Shown here piece by piece: positions 34,029-43,300 of a DNA stretch of 64,000 bases. The notes under the pieces are model-generated. The model worked only from the letters and a program-made list of their open reading frames with translations. It had not been told where the DNA came from and did not search any database. The DNA comes from an uncultured Lachnospiraceae bacterium (GTDB lineage: Bacteria; Bacillota; Clostridia; Lachnospirales; Lachnospiraceae): contig CAJUNP010000002.1 of NCBI GenBank assembly GCA_910587935.1, positions 18,714 to 82,713 on the forward strand, in the 5' to 3' direction. Positions within the stretch are counted from its first letter, which is position 1, and each line of letters starts with the position of its first letter. The position numbers and the translations under genes are program-made.

Positions 34029-35798
34029 TTATTTTGCAATACCATGCAGAAATGCACCGTTCTCTTTCGCAAAAGAATTCTGATTCTGATAGGAATCCCA
34101 GTTAATGGACCAAGTCATAATACCTCTCATACCGGGATATTCCGCATCCAGTTTGGAGAATGCGGACTGCAGTGCGGAATTCGCAATCTGTCCGGACCCT
34201 GCTGCTCCGGAAGAAGAGGGAACGCCGATAACTACCTGATCAGGACGTAACGGTTTGAAGAAACCACCTGATTTCGTTGTTGCATATAATCCGCTGGTAT
34301 CAAAGCCTTCCAACAACATCTTGCACATAGCTACTACTGCTGCTTCATTTCCCATGGAATAGCTCTTGCCATCCGGAGCAGTAATCGGTGCGGAGTTGTA
34401 AAGCTGCACATGAACAAAAGACGTCTCCTCACGCAGTGCATTAATCATAGGAAGATACACGCCGCTTCGAGGATCGGCATAAGCGCTTGTTCCGCCATAA
34501 TACGCGTAGCCTAACTGCATGTAAAAGGTTTCAGGAGCCCAGCTCAAAATGAAATCATCGCCGTAGCTGTGTACAATTTGTCTGATTGCTTCAATCATAT
34601 ATACAATTTTAGGAGACTTCGGATTGTTGATATCCGGGTCATTGCCTGTATCAAACTGCACACTGCTCTGCTCTAAATCAATATCAATACCATCAAAACC
34701 ATATTCGTCAACAAATCCTTTGATATCACTGACAAATTGTTTAACAGCGGCATCACTGGTTAAAGAGAAATATCCTTCATAACCGCCGATTGCCAGCACA
34801 ATCTTTTTGCCCTTTGCCTGCAAGGCTTTAATATCTGCTTTAAAATCGTCTTCAGTATAGCTGTCGCTTAAACCGGACACTACAAACTTCATTCTCCCGT
34901 CCGTGGACCCTGCGCTGACAGGCTCTGCAAAGGAAATATTAATCACATCCCAGTTCGGGTCTACATCGCGAAGTTTTACAAAAGGTACACCGCCGGATGG
35001 GCCGCCGCCCCATGTGTGCCAGTAACCGATTAATAATCTATCCGTATTACCGGGCGTCGGAATCGGTTTATCAGGTTCTTCCGGGTCCGTAGGGTCTACA
35101 GGATCTACCGGGTCTACAGGATCTATAGGCACTTCCGGTTCACCCGGCTTTACAGCGCCTGTATATTCCTGCCACAGAGCAGGTACATTAGATGGCTGCC
35201 ATCCATCTATTGCGGTATGCGGCAGACGGCACTCATAATATTTATCATTGTAGGAAACAATATCACCGGCTTTGTATGTCTCACCAATTTTCCATGCATA
35301 TGCAACTACATTTGTTCCATCTGAAGGTCCTTCGGGTTCGGTAGGTTCTACCGGATCCGTGGGCTCTACCGGGTCCGTGGGTTCTATCGGCTCCGTAGGG
35401 TCTACCGGGTCTGTGGCGCCTTTACCATTACTTACCGTTACGGTAGTACTGCCGCTGCTTTTGCCATTTTCATTTGACAAATCAAGCTTATAAACATATG
35501 TGCCGTTTGGTTTGTCTTTCATGGACCAGCTTTTGCTCTGTCCGTTCGGAGAATTCGCTTCCAAATCACCGCTGTCAATCAATATGTCATTTTCATATAA
35601 TTCATATGCTGTTGCATTATTTCCCCACCAGATGTTAAAAGTAATCTGATAATCGGGGTCCTGGTTCCACGCATTATGTGTTACTGTTGGAGTTGCAGGC
35701 GCGCCATCCGGGGCTGCAAAAACAGTTGCCGGCATAAGCGTCAAAATCATTATAACCGCAAGCCACCATGAAAGCAGCTTATGAATACGTATTTTCAT
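34029..35798 (-). CDS. Secreted GH18 chitinase with Ig-like and CBM5/12 modules
   Basis: A 589-residue secreted enzyme that cuts chitin or related beta-1,4-GlcNAc chains. Order: signal peptide (1-29), Ig/chitin-binding-like module (about 35-125), acidic Pro/Thr linker of PVDPTEP-type repeats (129-160), CBM5/12 module (about 163-214, with AGDIVSYNDKYYECR and a conserved Trp-rich end), a second linker (215-250) and the GH18 barrel (253-589). The DxxDxDxE motif is FDGIDIDLE at 368-376, with catalytic Glu376 present. It is downstream of a second GH18 gene on the same strand; a hairpin lies between them. Confidence 0.93.
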   Translation of the reverse strand: MKIRIHKLLSWWLAVIMILTLMPATVFAAPDGAPATPTVTHNAWNQDPDYQITFNIWWGNNATAYELYENDILIDSGDLEANSPNGQSKSWSMKDKPNGTYVYKLDLSNENGKSSGSTTVTVSNGKGATDPVDPTEPIEPTDPVEPTDPVEPTEPEGPSDGTNVVAYAWKIGETYKAGDIVSYNDKYYECRLPHTAIDGWQPSNVPALWQEYTGAVKPGEPEVPIDPVDPVDPVDPTDPEEPDKPIPTPGNTDRLLIGYWHTWGGGPSGGVPFVKLRDVDPNWDVINISFAEPVSAGSTDGRMKFVVSGLSDSYTEDDFKADIKALQAKGKKIVLAIGGYEGYFSLTSDAAVKQFVSDIKGFVDEYGFDGIDIDLEQSSVQFDTGNDPDINNPKSPKIVYMIEAIRQIVHSYGDDFILSWAPETFYMQLGYAYYGGTSAYADPRSGVYLPMINALREETSFVHVQLYNSAPITAPDGKSYSMGNEAAVVAMCKMLLEGFDTSGLYATTKSGGFFKPLRPDQVVIGVPSSSGAAGSGQIANSALQSAFSKLDAEYPGMRGIMTWSINWDSYQNQNSFAKENGAFLHGIAK

Positions 35799-35826
35799 TA
35801 TTTTATAAACCCTCCCGTTAAATTTA

Positions 35827-35854
35827 CAGGGTGTCCGTAATTACAAACACCCTG
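35827..35854. other. Intergenic hairpin between the two chitinase genes
   Basis: CAGGGTGT...ACACCCTG, 8-base perfect arms with a 12-base loop in the 62-base gap. On the minus strand no good T-run follows, so it may be an mRNA-processing or partial attenuation stem rather than a full terminator. Confidence 0.5.
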
Positions 35855-35860
35855 CATTTT

Positions 35861-38392
35861 TTATCCTATAACTTTCCATGCACCCCATTCTTTAGAACCG
35901 GGAATTTCTCCCTGATTCCACCACTGTGCCCGATATGTTTTTCCGTCATAAGTCACAATATCACCGCTATTATAAGCCGTGGAAGCATCCCAGGTACCTT
36001 CAGCGGGAACTTCCGGTTCAGAAGGTTCCGTAGGATCCGGCTCCGTAGGTTCGACAGGCTCTGTCGGATCTACAGGATCGGTTGCGTCGCCGACTTCCTT
36101 CCATGCACCCCATTCACTGGCGCCGGGAGTCTCACCCTGTGTCCACCATTTTGCCTGATAAGTCTTACCGTTATACGTAACGGTATCACCGGCGTTATAA
36201 GCCTTGGAATCATCCCAGGTACCCGTTGCGGGCGGTTCCGGTTCTTCCGGATCCGTAGGTTCCGTAGGATCTACCGGGTCCGTAGGTTCGGTGGGATCTA
36301 CCGGTGTTTCTTCTTCAACTACAGTGACAACTGTCTTTGCCTCTACCTTATGACCTGCAGAGTCTTCTACCATATAAACCAGCTCATAAGAACCTGCCTT
36401 TAAGGTATCAACTTCACCGGTAACGATAATTTTATCCGTAAGGTCTCCGTCTTCTTTATCTGTAGCGGTTACGCCTTCCATTGCGTCAAATTTGTCGCCC
36501 AATTTAATCTCTTTATTGCCGACTCCGGAAAAAACAGGTTTCTGGTCCACTACAGGACCATCGTTTCCATAAATCACCTGTCTGCCAATTTCCGCTCCGC
36601 CTGCTGTAATGCGCTGGGCAAGTTCGATTTTTTCAATATTATCTAATGTAGCATTCTCGTTTGCACATGCCAGATTGAAAATGACAGATGCACCCTGACC
36701 GATTGTCTGGTTATCATATACGGTTGCAAGGTCAACTTCTACTACATTACCCTTGTTGGTTACCGTACCGCATCCATATCCGGAAGCTGAAAGGGTATCC
36801 GCCTCTTTCAATGTGATGTACAGTTTCGGACTTTTAATGGTTTCATATGCCAGCTCTGTCAGCTGTAATACTTCACCGGATTCATTCTTTGTCTCATTAT
36901 TTTTTAAAGTAATTTCATAACCGCGTTTCATTGCGCCCCAGTTTTCACTGAACATTGCAACATTAACGGTAACGTCAATCTGCGGCGCTACGATTTCATA
37001 CTGCGGCAACGGAGCAGATCCGAATAATCCCTGTTTGATTGCCTTGGTCAGTTCGTCACGTTTTGTGGAATCTGTCTTCTTATCCTGAGATGCCATCCAA
37101 CTGATACAACCGCCCAAACCGTTTGCTTTTACATATTCTGCCTTTAAGGTAACAGATTTTACATTATCATAAGTGAAGAATGCACCTGTATTTTCATCGT
37201 ACATGTAAGGAGCCTGTGCAACATCGTCCCAGTATTCCTTCAAGCCGGTATATCTTCCTTTTAAAGTATCCAGTGCATTGTAGCCCCAAACGCCTCCTGC
37301 ACGTCCGCCTTCGCCCACTTTCATAGGCGCTTCATTAACAGCGCCGTAGGTTGGAGTCTGGTCGGCATCTTTAAAGCTCTTTACCGCGTCGCCAAACAAA
37401 CCGGGCATACCGGGTACGGTACCTTCTTTGGCTACTTCATTCCATCCGCGAGTATAGAAAGCGCATCCGATGACAATCTTCTCTGCGGGAGCGCCCTGGC
37501 TCAGCAGGTATTTTACCGTCTGGTCTACGGATAATCCTGACTCATAATAAGGATCTGCCGGATTGCCATACAGAGGTGTCTGATGTCCGCTGACGGAATC
37601 CCATGCACCGCGCATGTCGTAAGTCATCATATTACCAAAGTCGATAATTTCAAAAAGGCGCTTAATATCAATGCCGTCTTCCAGTTTTGCGGAAGGCGCA
37701 GGCAACGCACAGCTTAATTCATATGTTTTGCCTAACTCTACGCCCTGTTTATCCAATGCGCCGCGTAAATCCTGCATCAGCTTAATGTAGTTTTCTTTAT
37801 CCGCTGCAGATGCATAGATTGTACCTTCATCGTTAGTGTTATCTACATTATCAGGCTCACGGTACTGATTCTCACCGGGATATTCCCAGTCGATATCTAC
37901 GAAATCCATGTTATTATATTTTACAAATTTCATAACATTGGATACGAAGTTCGCACGCGCGGTATCACTTGCCGCCATACGGGAGAATTCGTTGGATTTG
38001 GACCAACCGCCGATGGAAATACCAATTTTCAAATTGGGATTTTCCGCCCGAAGAACCTGGAACGCATTCAGAATACCCCCATTTGCGGCTCCCCATGTAA
38101 CGTTCATACCTACGGGAGCGCCTGTTGCAGCATCCTTATCCGTAAATTTCAGATTGCCGTCCTTATCAAAATACAGGAACGCAAAGTTCAGATGTGTAAT
38201 CTGGTCCGCCGGAATATCCTTCGGATAGAAGTTCCCCTGTCCGCCCCAGATGGACCAGTCGCCGTAATACATTACGTTTCTGTATGCCGGCGTTTCTTTT
38301 GCCTGTGCTGTGAGACTAAATCCGTTAAACAGAGTAATCACCATAGCCAGTGCAGTCAATAGACTCAAAATACGGTTATGTAACTTTTTCAA
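35861..38392 (-). CDS. Secreted multi-domain GH18 chitinase with two C-terminal CBM5/12 modules
   Basis: An 843-residue secreted chitinase. Order: signal peptide (1-31), GH18 domain (about 36-455) with DFVDIDWEYPG and catalytic Glu170, a beta-rich module (about 465-610), a DUF5011-type Ig domain (about 615-695, with ATDKEDGDLTDKI and AGSYELVYMVEDSAG), a PTEPTDP linker, a CBM5/12 (AYNAGDTVTYNGKTYQAKWW), a second linker and a second CBM5/12 ending the protein. The start is TTG 38392, because a strong GGAGG lies 9 bases upstream and the ATG nearby is followed at once by a stop. It pairs with the shorter chitinase downstream. Confidence 0.93.
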   Translation of the reverse strand: MKKLHNRILSLLTALAMVITLFNGFSLTAQAKETPAYRNVMYYGDWSIWGGQGNFYPKDIPADQITHLNFAFLYFDKDGNLKFTDKDAATGAPVGMNVTWGAANGGILNAFQVLRAENPNLKIGISIGGWSKSNEFSRMAASDTARANFVSNVMKFVKYNNMDFVDIDWEYPGENQYREPDNVDNTNDEGTIYASAADKENYIKLMQDLRGALDKQGVELGKTYELSCALPAPSAKLEDGIDIKRLFEIIDFGNMMTYDMRGAWDSVSGHQTPLYGNPADPYYESGLSVDQTVKYLLSQGAPAEKIVIGCAFYTRGWNEVAKEGTVPGMPGLFGDAVKSFKDADQTPTYGAVNEAPMKVGEGGRAGGVWGYNALDTLKGRYTGLKEYWDDVAQAPYMYDENTGAFFTYDNVKSVTLKAEYVKANGLGGCISWMASQDKKTDSTKRDELTKAIKQGLFGSAPLPQYEIVAPQIDVTVNVAMFSENWGAMKRGYEITLKNNETKNESGEVLQLTELAYETIKSPKLYITLKEADTLSASGYGCGTVTNKGNVVEVDLATVYDNQTIGQGASVIFNLACANENATLDNIEKIELAQRITAGGAEIGRQVIYGNDGPVVDQKPVFSGVGNKEIKLGDKFDAMEGVTATDKEDGDLTDKIIVTGEVDTLKAGSYELVYMVEDSAGHKVEAKTVVTVVEEETPVDPTEPTDPVDPTEPTDPEEPEPPATGTWDDSKAYNAGDTVTYNGKTYQAKWWTQGETPGASEWGAWKEVGDATDPVDPTEPVEPTEPDPTEPSEPEVPAEGTWDASTAYNSGDIVTYDGKTYRAQWWNQGEIPGSKEWGAWKVIG

Positions 38393-38580
38393 AATTTCAT
38401 ACCTCCTCTTTTTATTATTTTGTTGTCACATAAACTGTTTTTGTAGCATTATGACAAACTATAACCTCTAACCCCAAGTATTTTCGTCATTCTGCTATGC
38501 GGTTTTAGTATATCAGCGTTTTTTTTATACGACAAGATGACAATCTTGCCATTTCTTGGTTTTTTTTGTGCATCTATAAC

Positions 38581-38612
38581 AAAAAACAGGACATACCGCC
38601 ATGATATGCCCT
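38581..38612 (-). terminator. Terminator after spoVT
   Basis: Minus-strand AGGGCATA...TATGTCCT stem (38612-38605 with 38595-38588), followed by GTTTTTT (38587-38581). The rest of 38393-38580 is AT-rich and presumably holds the chitinase promoter, but no convincing pair of boxes was found. Confidence 0.7.
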
Positions 38613-38653
38613 ATCTTCAATATATGATAAATAAATCCATATGACCCAGCCGT

Positions 38654-39199
38654 TTATTGTTCCATCTGCCGTCCGAGAAAGCCTGCCGCCGACTGGATCA
38701 GCTTCTGCTCCACTTCACCCATCTTCCCTTTGTTATCGCTCTCCAAGAGAATCACCGCTCCGATCACGTCTCCTTCGCAGATAATGGGACTGATCGCTTC
38801 ATGCACAAATTCGTTAAAGGGTTCTTCGGCAACGGGGACAAAGCTGCGCTCTCCCTGGCTTGCCATAATGACTTCCCGCGCGTTTATCTTATCTTCCAGC
38901 TCTTTATTAATGGATTTGCCCACCAGATTCTTAAAACCGCCTGCTGCCGCAATAAACTGGTCGCGGTCTGAAATCACCGCGCCATGTCCCGACACCTGCG
39001 CAAGACTTTCCGCGTACTGTTTGGCAAAGGTGCTCATTTCGCCGATGGGCGAATATTTTTTCAGAATAATTTCTCCCTCTCTGTCGGTAAATATTTCAAG
39101 AGGGTCACTCTCCCGAATCCGAAGCGTTCTCCGGATTTCCTTCGGAATTACGATCCTTCCAAGGTCATCTATTCTTCTGACAATTCCCGTCGCTTTCAT
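38654..39199 (-). CDS. spoVT: Stage V sporulation protein T, AbrB-GAF regulator
   Basis: A 181-residue forespore transcription regulator. The N-terminal AbrB swapped-hairpin DNA-binding domain (MKATGIVRRIDDLGRIVIPKE) fills residues 1-50. A GAF-type domain follows (about 60-180), with AVISDRDQFIAAAGG and SPIICEGDVIGAVILLE. In Bacillus SpoVT tunes sigma-G genes. ATG 39199 is preferred because GGAGG lies before it. In Bacillus the order spoVC(pth)-fin-mfd-spoVT is conserved; here mfd is followed by a small gene and nfo before spoVT. Confidence 0.95.
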   Translation of the reverse strand: MKATGIVRRIDDLGRIVIPKEIRRTLRIRESDPLEIFTDREGEIILKKYSPIGEMSTFAKQYAESLAQVSGHGAVISDRDQFIAAAGGFKNLVGKSINKELEDKINAREVIMASQGERSFVPVAEEPFNEFVHEAISPIICEGDVIGAVILLESDNKGKMGEVEQKLIQSAAGFLGRQMEQ

Positions 39200-39302
39200 A
39201 AAATTTCCTCCATTCACATTTTCTTATCAGATTTGCTGATTGTATTATCTGTAAATGGTGGTATTTTATACCTGAATCTGTCAGTTCTGTTTTTGAAAAA
39301 TA

Positions 39303-40136
39303 CTATTCCGTCCTTTTCGACTTAAGCAGCCGGATCTCCGCCTGATAACCCGGCAGTTCATTGGGCGTCTCCAAGAAGAACGGCAGATCTTTAAGAAGCG
39401 GATGGTTTATGATTCTCGTAATGGCTTCCAGCGTCAGACTTCCCTCGCCGATCTTTTCATGGCGGTCCTTGTGGCTTCCCATGGGATTCTTACTGTCGTT
39501 CAAGTGAATCGCTTTAAGCCTGTAAAGTCCGATAACCCGGTCAAATTCCGCCAGTACTTCGTCCAGATGGTTTACGATATCGTAACCTCCGTCATAGACG
39601 TGGCAGGTATCCAGACAGACGCCCATCTTTTCCGGATAATCGGTGCGTTCTAAAATCGCCTGCAGTTCCTCAAAGGTTCTTCCGACTTCCGTACCCTTTC
39701 CCGCCATGGTTTCCAGAAGAACCGTTGTCGTCAGCGAATCGGTCATTACCTGATTCAGCGTCTGCGCAATCAGCTCAATTCCTTTTTGTGCGCCCTGCTT
39801 CACATGGCTTCCCGGGTGAAAATTATACAGGCTGTCCGGAAGATAAGAAAGACGCCTCAAGTCGTCCGCCATTGTATTCCTGGCAAACTCCCGGATTCCT
39901 TCATCCACCGCACACGCATTGATCGTATAAGGCGCGTGCGCAAGAATGGAGCCGATATCGTTTTGGGCCGCAAACTCCAGATATTTTTCCACATCCTTCA
40001 AGTCCAGTTCTTTCGCCGCCCCGCCTCTGGGATTCCTTGTAAAATACTGAAACGTATTGGCTTCGATGGCTACCGCCTGTTCTCCCATTGCAAGATACCC
40101 TTTCGAGGCGGAAAGATGACACCCTATTCTAAACAT
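39303..40136 (-). CDS. nfo: Deoxyribonuclease IV (AP endonuclease)
   Basis: Cuts DNA at abasic sites in base-excision repair. The 277-residue AP-endonuclease-2 TIM barrel shows zinc-ligand motifs in order: GCHLSASKG (residues 5-13), ILAHAPYTINA near 65, LLETMAGKGTEVG near 140, CLDTCHVYDGGYD near 173, and HLNDSKNPMGSHKDRHEKIG near 208. It ends with FFLETPNE. Length and motifs are those of Nfo. It lies downstream of mfd and the small gene on the same strand, so repair functions are clustered. Confidence 0.96.
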   Translation of the reverse strand: MFRIGCHLSASKGYLAMGEQAVAIEANTFQYFTRNPRGGAAKELDLKDVEKYLEFAAQNDIGSILAHAPYTINACAVDEGIREFARNTMADDLRRLSYLPDSLYNFHPGSHVKQGAQKGIELIAQTLNQVMTDSLTTTVLLETMAGKGTEVGRTFEELQAILERTDYPEKMGVCLDTCHVYDGGYDIVNHLDEVLAEFDRVIGLYRLKAIHLNDSKNPMGSHKDRHEKIGEGSLTLEAITRIINHPLLKDLPFFLETPNELPGYQAEIRLLKSKRTE

Positions 40137-40199
40137 TTTTACACCTGTTCCTTTCTGTTTTCCTTTTGTAAACCACGAAGCCCTTATTCCACTCTTATT

Positions 40200-40301
40200 T
40201 TATTCGCCCATGTATTCCCGGTAATCGCTTTCACTGGCAAAAAGAATGTAGGTTCCGTCCACATATCCCATATATCCGCTTTCTACTGTAAATCCTTTCA
40301 T
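40200..40301 (-). CDS. 33-residue conserved-looking small protein between mfd and nfo
   Basis: A tiny gene below usual length limits: ATG at 40301 preceded by an excellent GGAGG at 6-base spacing, 33 codons, stop TAA at 40200. The peptide begins MKGFTVESGYMGYVDG and ends FASESDYREYMGE. It is rich in Tyr, Gly and Asp/Glu, soluble, with no signal or membrane segment. The pattern GYMGYVDG-x-Y-x-LFASE-x-DY-x-EYM suggests a compact beta-hairpin followed by a helix. I recall similar short orphan proteins in Lachnospiraceae but cannot name a function. It lies 63 bases from both mfd and nfo and is preceded by a small hairpin. Confidence 0.75.
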   Translation of the reverse strand: MKGFTVESGYMGYVDGTYILFASESDYREYMGE

Positions 40302-40314
40302 TTTGTTACCTCCG

Positions 40315-40339
40315 TTCAGAATGTATGTTTCGTTCTGAA
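40315..40339. other. Hairpin before the 33-residue gene
   Basis: TTCAGAA-N11-TTCTGAA, 7-base perfect arms directly before the ribosome site of the small gene and just past the mfd stop. No T-run on the minus strand; it may stabilise the 5' end of a processed transcript. Confidence 0.4.
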
Positions 40340-40364
40340 TTAAAGATAACATTTTAAGAGTACG

Positions 40365-43300
40365 TTAAACTTCCCTCAATAATATCCCCTGCATTTTTTC
40401 AAGCATTTGCTCCGTAAGCGTTAAAAGCTGTTCCGCGTCTTTTTCCACAATGCCCGTTTTTTTGTAACGATACGTCAAAAAGGGCGCGCCGTAAGCCGTA
40501 AAGGCCAGCGTATCCCGATGCGCGCGCAAAAGTTCCTGTACCGCTTCCGGGCGGATGGGCGCATCCGACTTAAACGTAAAGCGGATTCGTTCATCCTTTC
40601 CTTTGATCTCCGTCATATAAAGCCTGTGTGCCGCGACACGGATTAAGGCAATGCGCAGAAGATTATCCGCAGACTTTGGAACCGTACCGAAACGGTCCAG
40701 CAGTTCTTCCTTCATGTCGCTGCTTTCCGCCTGATTCTCGATTCCCGTAATCCGCTTATAGATATCCAGCTTCTGCACTTCATTGACAATATATTCCGGC
40801 GGAATAAAGGCGTCCACATCCAGTTCGACGGTTGTGGTAAAATCCTCCGCAACAGTAATGCCTTTCAGGCTTTTAACCGCCTCGTTGAGCATTTTGCAGT
40901 ATAAGTCATATCCCACCGCCTCCATATGTCCGTGCTGTCGTTCTCCCAGAAGATTTCCGGCTCCCCGGATTTCCAGATCCCGCATGGCAATCTTAAAACC
41001 GCTGCCCAGATCCGTAAATTCGCGGATCGCCTGCAGACGCTTCTCCGCAACCTCTTTGAGCATTTTATCCCGCTTATACATCATAAAAGCATAAGCGGTA
41101 CGGTTTGACCGTCCCACGCGCCCCCTTAGCTGGTATAGCTGCGAAAGTCCCAGATTATCCGAATCGTGGATAATCATGGTATTCACATTACTGATATCCA
41201 GACCGGTTTCAATAATGGTGGTAGATACCAGCACGTCGATTTCTCCGTTGATAAAATCGTACATGATCCGTTCCAGTTCCTGCTCCTTCATCTGTCCGTG
41301 CGCAAACGCCACCGCAGCTTCCGGAACCAGCTTTTGAATCCCTGCGGTGATATCGGCAATATTGTTGACGCGGTTGTATACATAATATACCTGGCCGCCC
41401 CTGGAAAGCTCCCGGACAATGGCTTCTCTCACCATTTCTTCGTTGTATTCCATAACATAGGTCTGAATCGGAAGCCGGTCTCCGGGAGGCTCTTCCAATA
41501 CGCTCATATCCCGGATTCCAATCAGGCTCATATGGAGCGTCCGGGGTATGGGAGTAGCCGTCAGCGTCAGTACGTCCACATCCTCTTTTAACTTTTTAAT
41601 TTTCTCCTTATGGGTCACGCCAAACCGCTGTTCCTCATCAATAATGAGAAGTCCCAGATCCTTATATTCCACGTCCGCCGAAAGCACTCTGTGGGTGCCG
41701 ATCACAATATCCACAAAGCCTTTCTTCAGATCTGTGATCGTTTTTTTCTGTTCGCCGGCCGTCCGAAACCTGGAAAGAAGATCCACACGAATGGGAAATT
41801 CTTTCATCCTCTGTGTAAAGGTATTGTAATGCTGCTGTGCCAGAATCGTAGTGGGAACCAGATACACCACCTGTTTTCCCTCCTGCACGGCCTTGAAAGC
41901 GGCACGGAGGGCAATCTCGGTTTTTCCGTAGCCTACGTCCCCGCAGATCAGGCGGTCCATGATCTTGCTGCTCTCCATGTCCTCTTTGGCGGCTTCAATC
42001 GCGGCAAGCTGGTCTTCCGTCTCCTCGAAAGGAAACATTTCTTCAAATTCCTTCTGCCAGACCGTATCCTTTCCGTACCGGTATCCTTCATTCTGCTGAC
42101 GTTTGGCATAAAGTTCGACCAGATCCTTTGCCACTTCCTGTACGGCTCCCCGCACTTTTGTCTTGGTTTTGCTCCATTCTTTCGTTCCCAGTTTATTTAA
42201 TTTGGGCGTTCTGGCGTCGGCGGAAGCGTATTTCTGAATCACGTCCAAACCGGTCGCCGGAATATAGAGATTCCCTCCGTCCCGGTATTCTATTTTGATA
42301 TAGTCTTTTGCGACTTTTTCCACCTCTATTTTTTCAATGCCGCAGTAGATTCCAAGTCCATGGTTCTCATGGACAACATAGTCTCCTATTTTGAGTTCCG
42401 TAAAATCCTGTATTTTCTGTCCCTGATACAGCTTTTTCTTTTTCTTCTTTTTTTCGGCTCCGAATATATCGCTTTCCGCAAGAACCACAAATTTCAGCAG
42501 GGGATATTCAAAACCCTTCAATACCCTTCCGTAGCAGGTAAGCACTTCCCCCGGCAATACCTCCCGCATGGGATCTTCACTGTAAACCGCCGCAATTTCC
42601 TCTTCTCTCAAATCCTGGGCCAGCCTTTTTGCACGGGTTCTGGAGCCGGATAAGAGAAGCACCCTGCTGCCGTTTCTTTTATACCGCTTCAGATCCTTTA
42701 CAAGAGCCTCAAAGCTGTTATTATAGGATGCCACGCTTTTGGCAATCATATCATATTTTTTGTCAGGCTTTAGCAGCGTACTCTTAAAATCCATAGCGGA
42801 TACGGCAGCCAGCGGCCTGCCTGCCAGACGGCTCATAATCGTTTCCACCGAATAAAGAATGTCCATCTGGGTAGGAAGTATATACCCCTTCTGCGCCCTC
42901 TGACTCATGCTTTCCCGAAATTCCGTCTCCACGGCGTCTCCGTGCTCGCGGATGCGCGCGGGTTCGTCTAAAAAGAAAATATGGGACTGACCCGAAAACA
43001 AATCCGCAAGCGAAACCGTATCTTCGTAGAAGTAGCGGACGCAGCTTTCCAGATTGGTATACGCCTGAAACTCCATAACCTGTTCTTTCAGTTCGCGGAT
43101 CTGTGTTTGAATCCGATGGGCTTCCTCGGTCTCAAAATTTTTCCGGAACCGCTCCTCCTGAACGGCCGCCTCTTTTTCTATTTTGGCAAACCCTTCCCGC
43201 AGGCGTTCCCTTGTAAGAATCAGTTCCGTAGCCGGATAAACGGTGACGGATTCCAGTTTTTCAATACTTCTCTGACTCAGTACGTCAAAGCTGCGGATAG

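Noticed and set aside
35100..35420. Repeated DNA in the chitinase gene as a mobile or regulatory repeat
   Set aside because: The repeats are in frame and encode PVDPTEP-type linkers, so they are explained by protein sequence.
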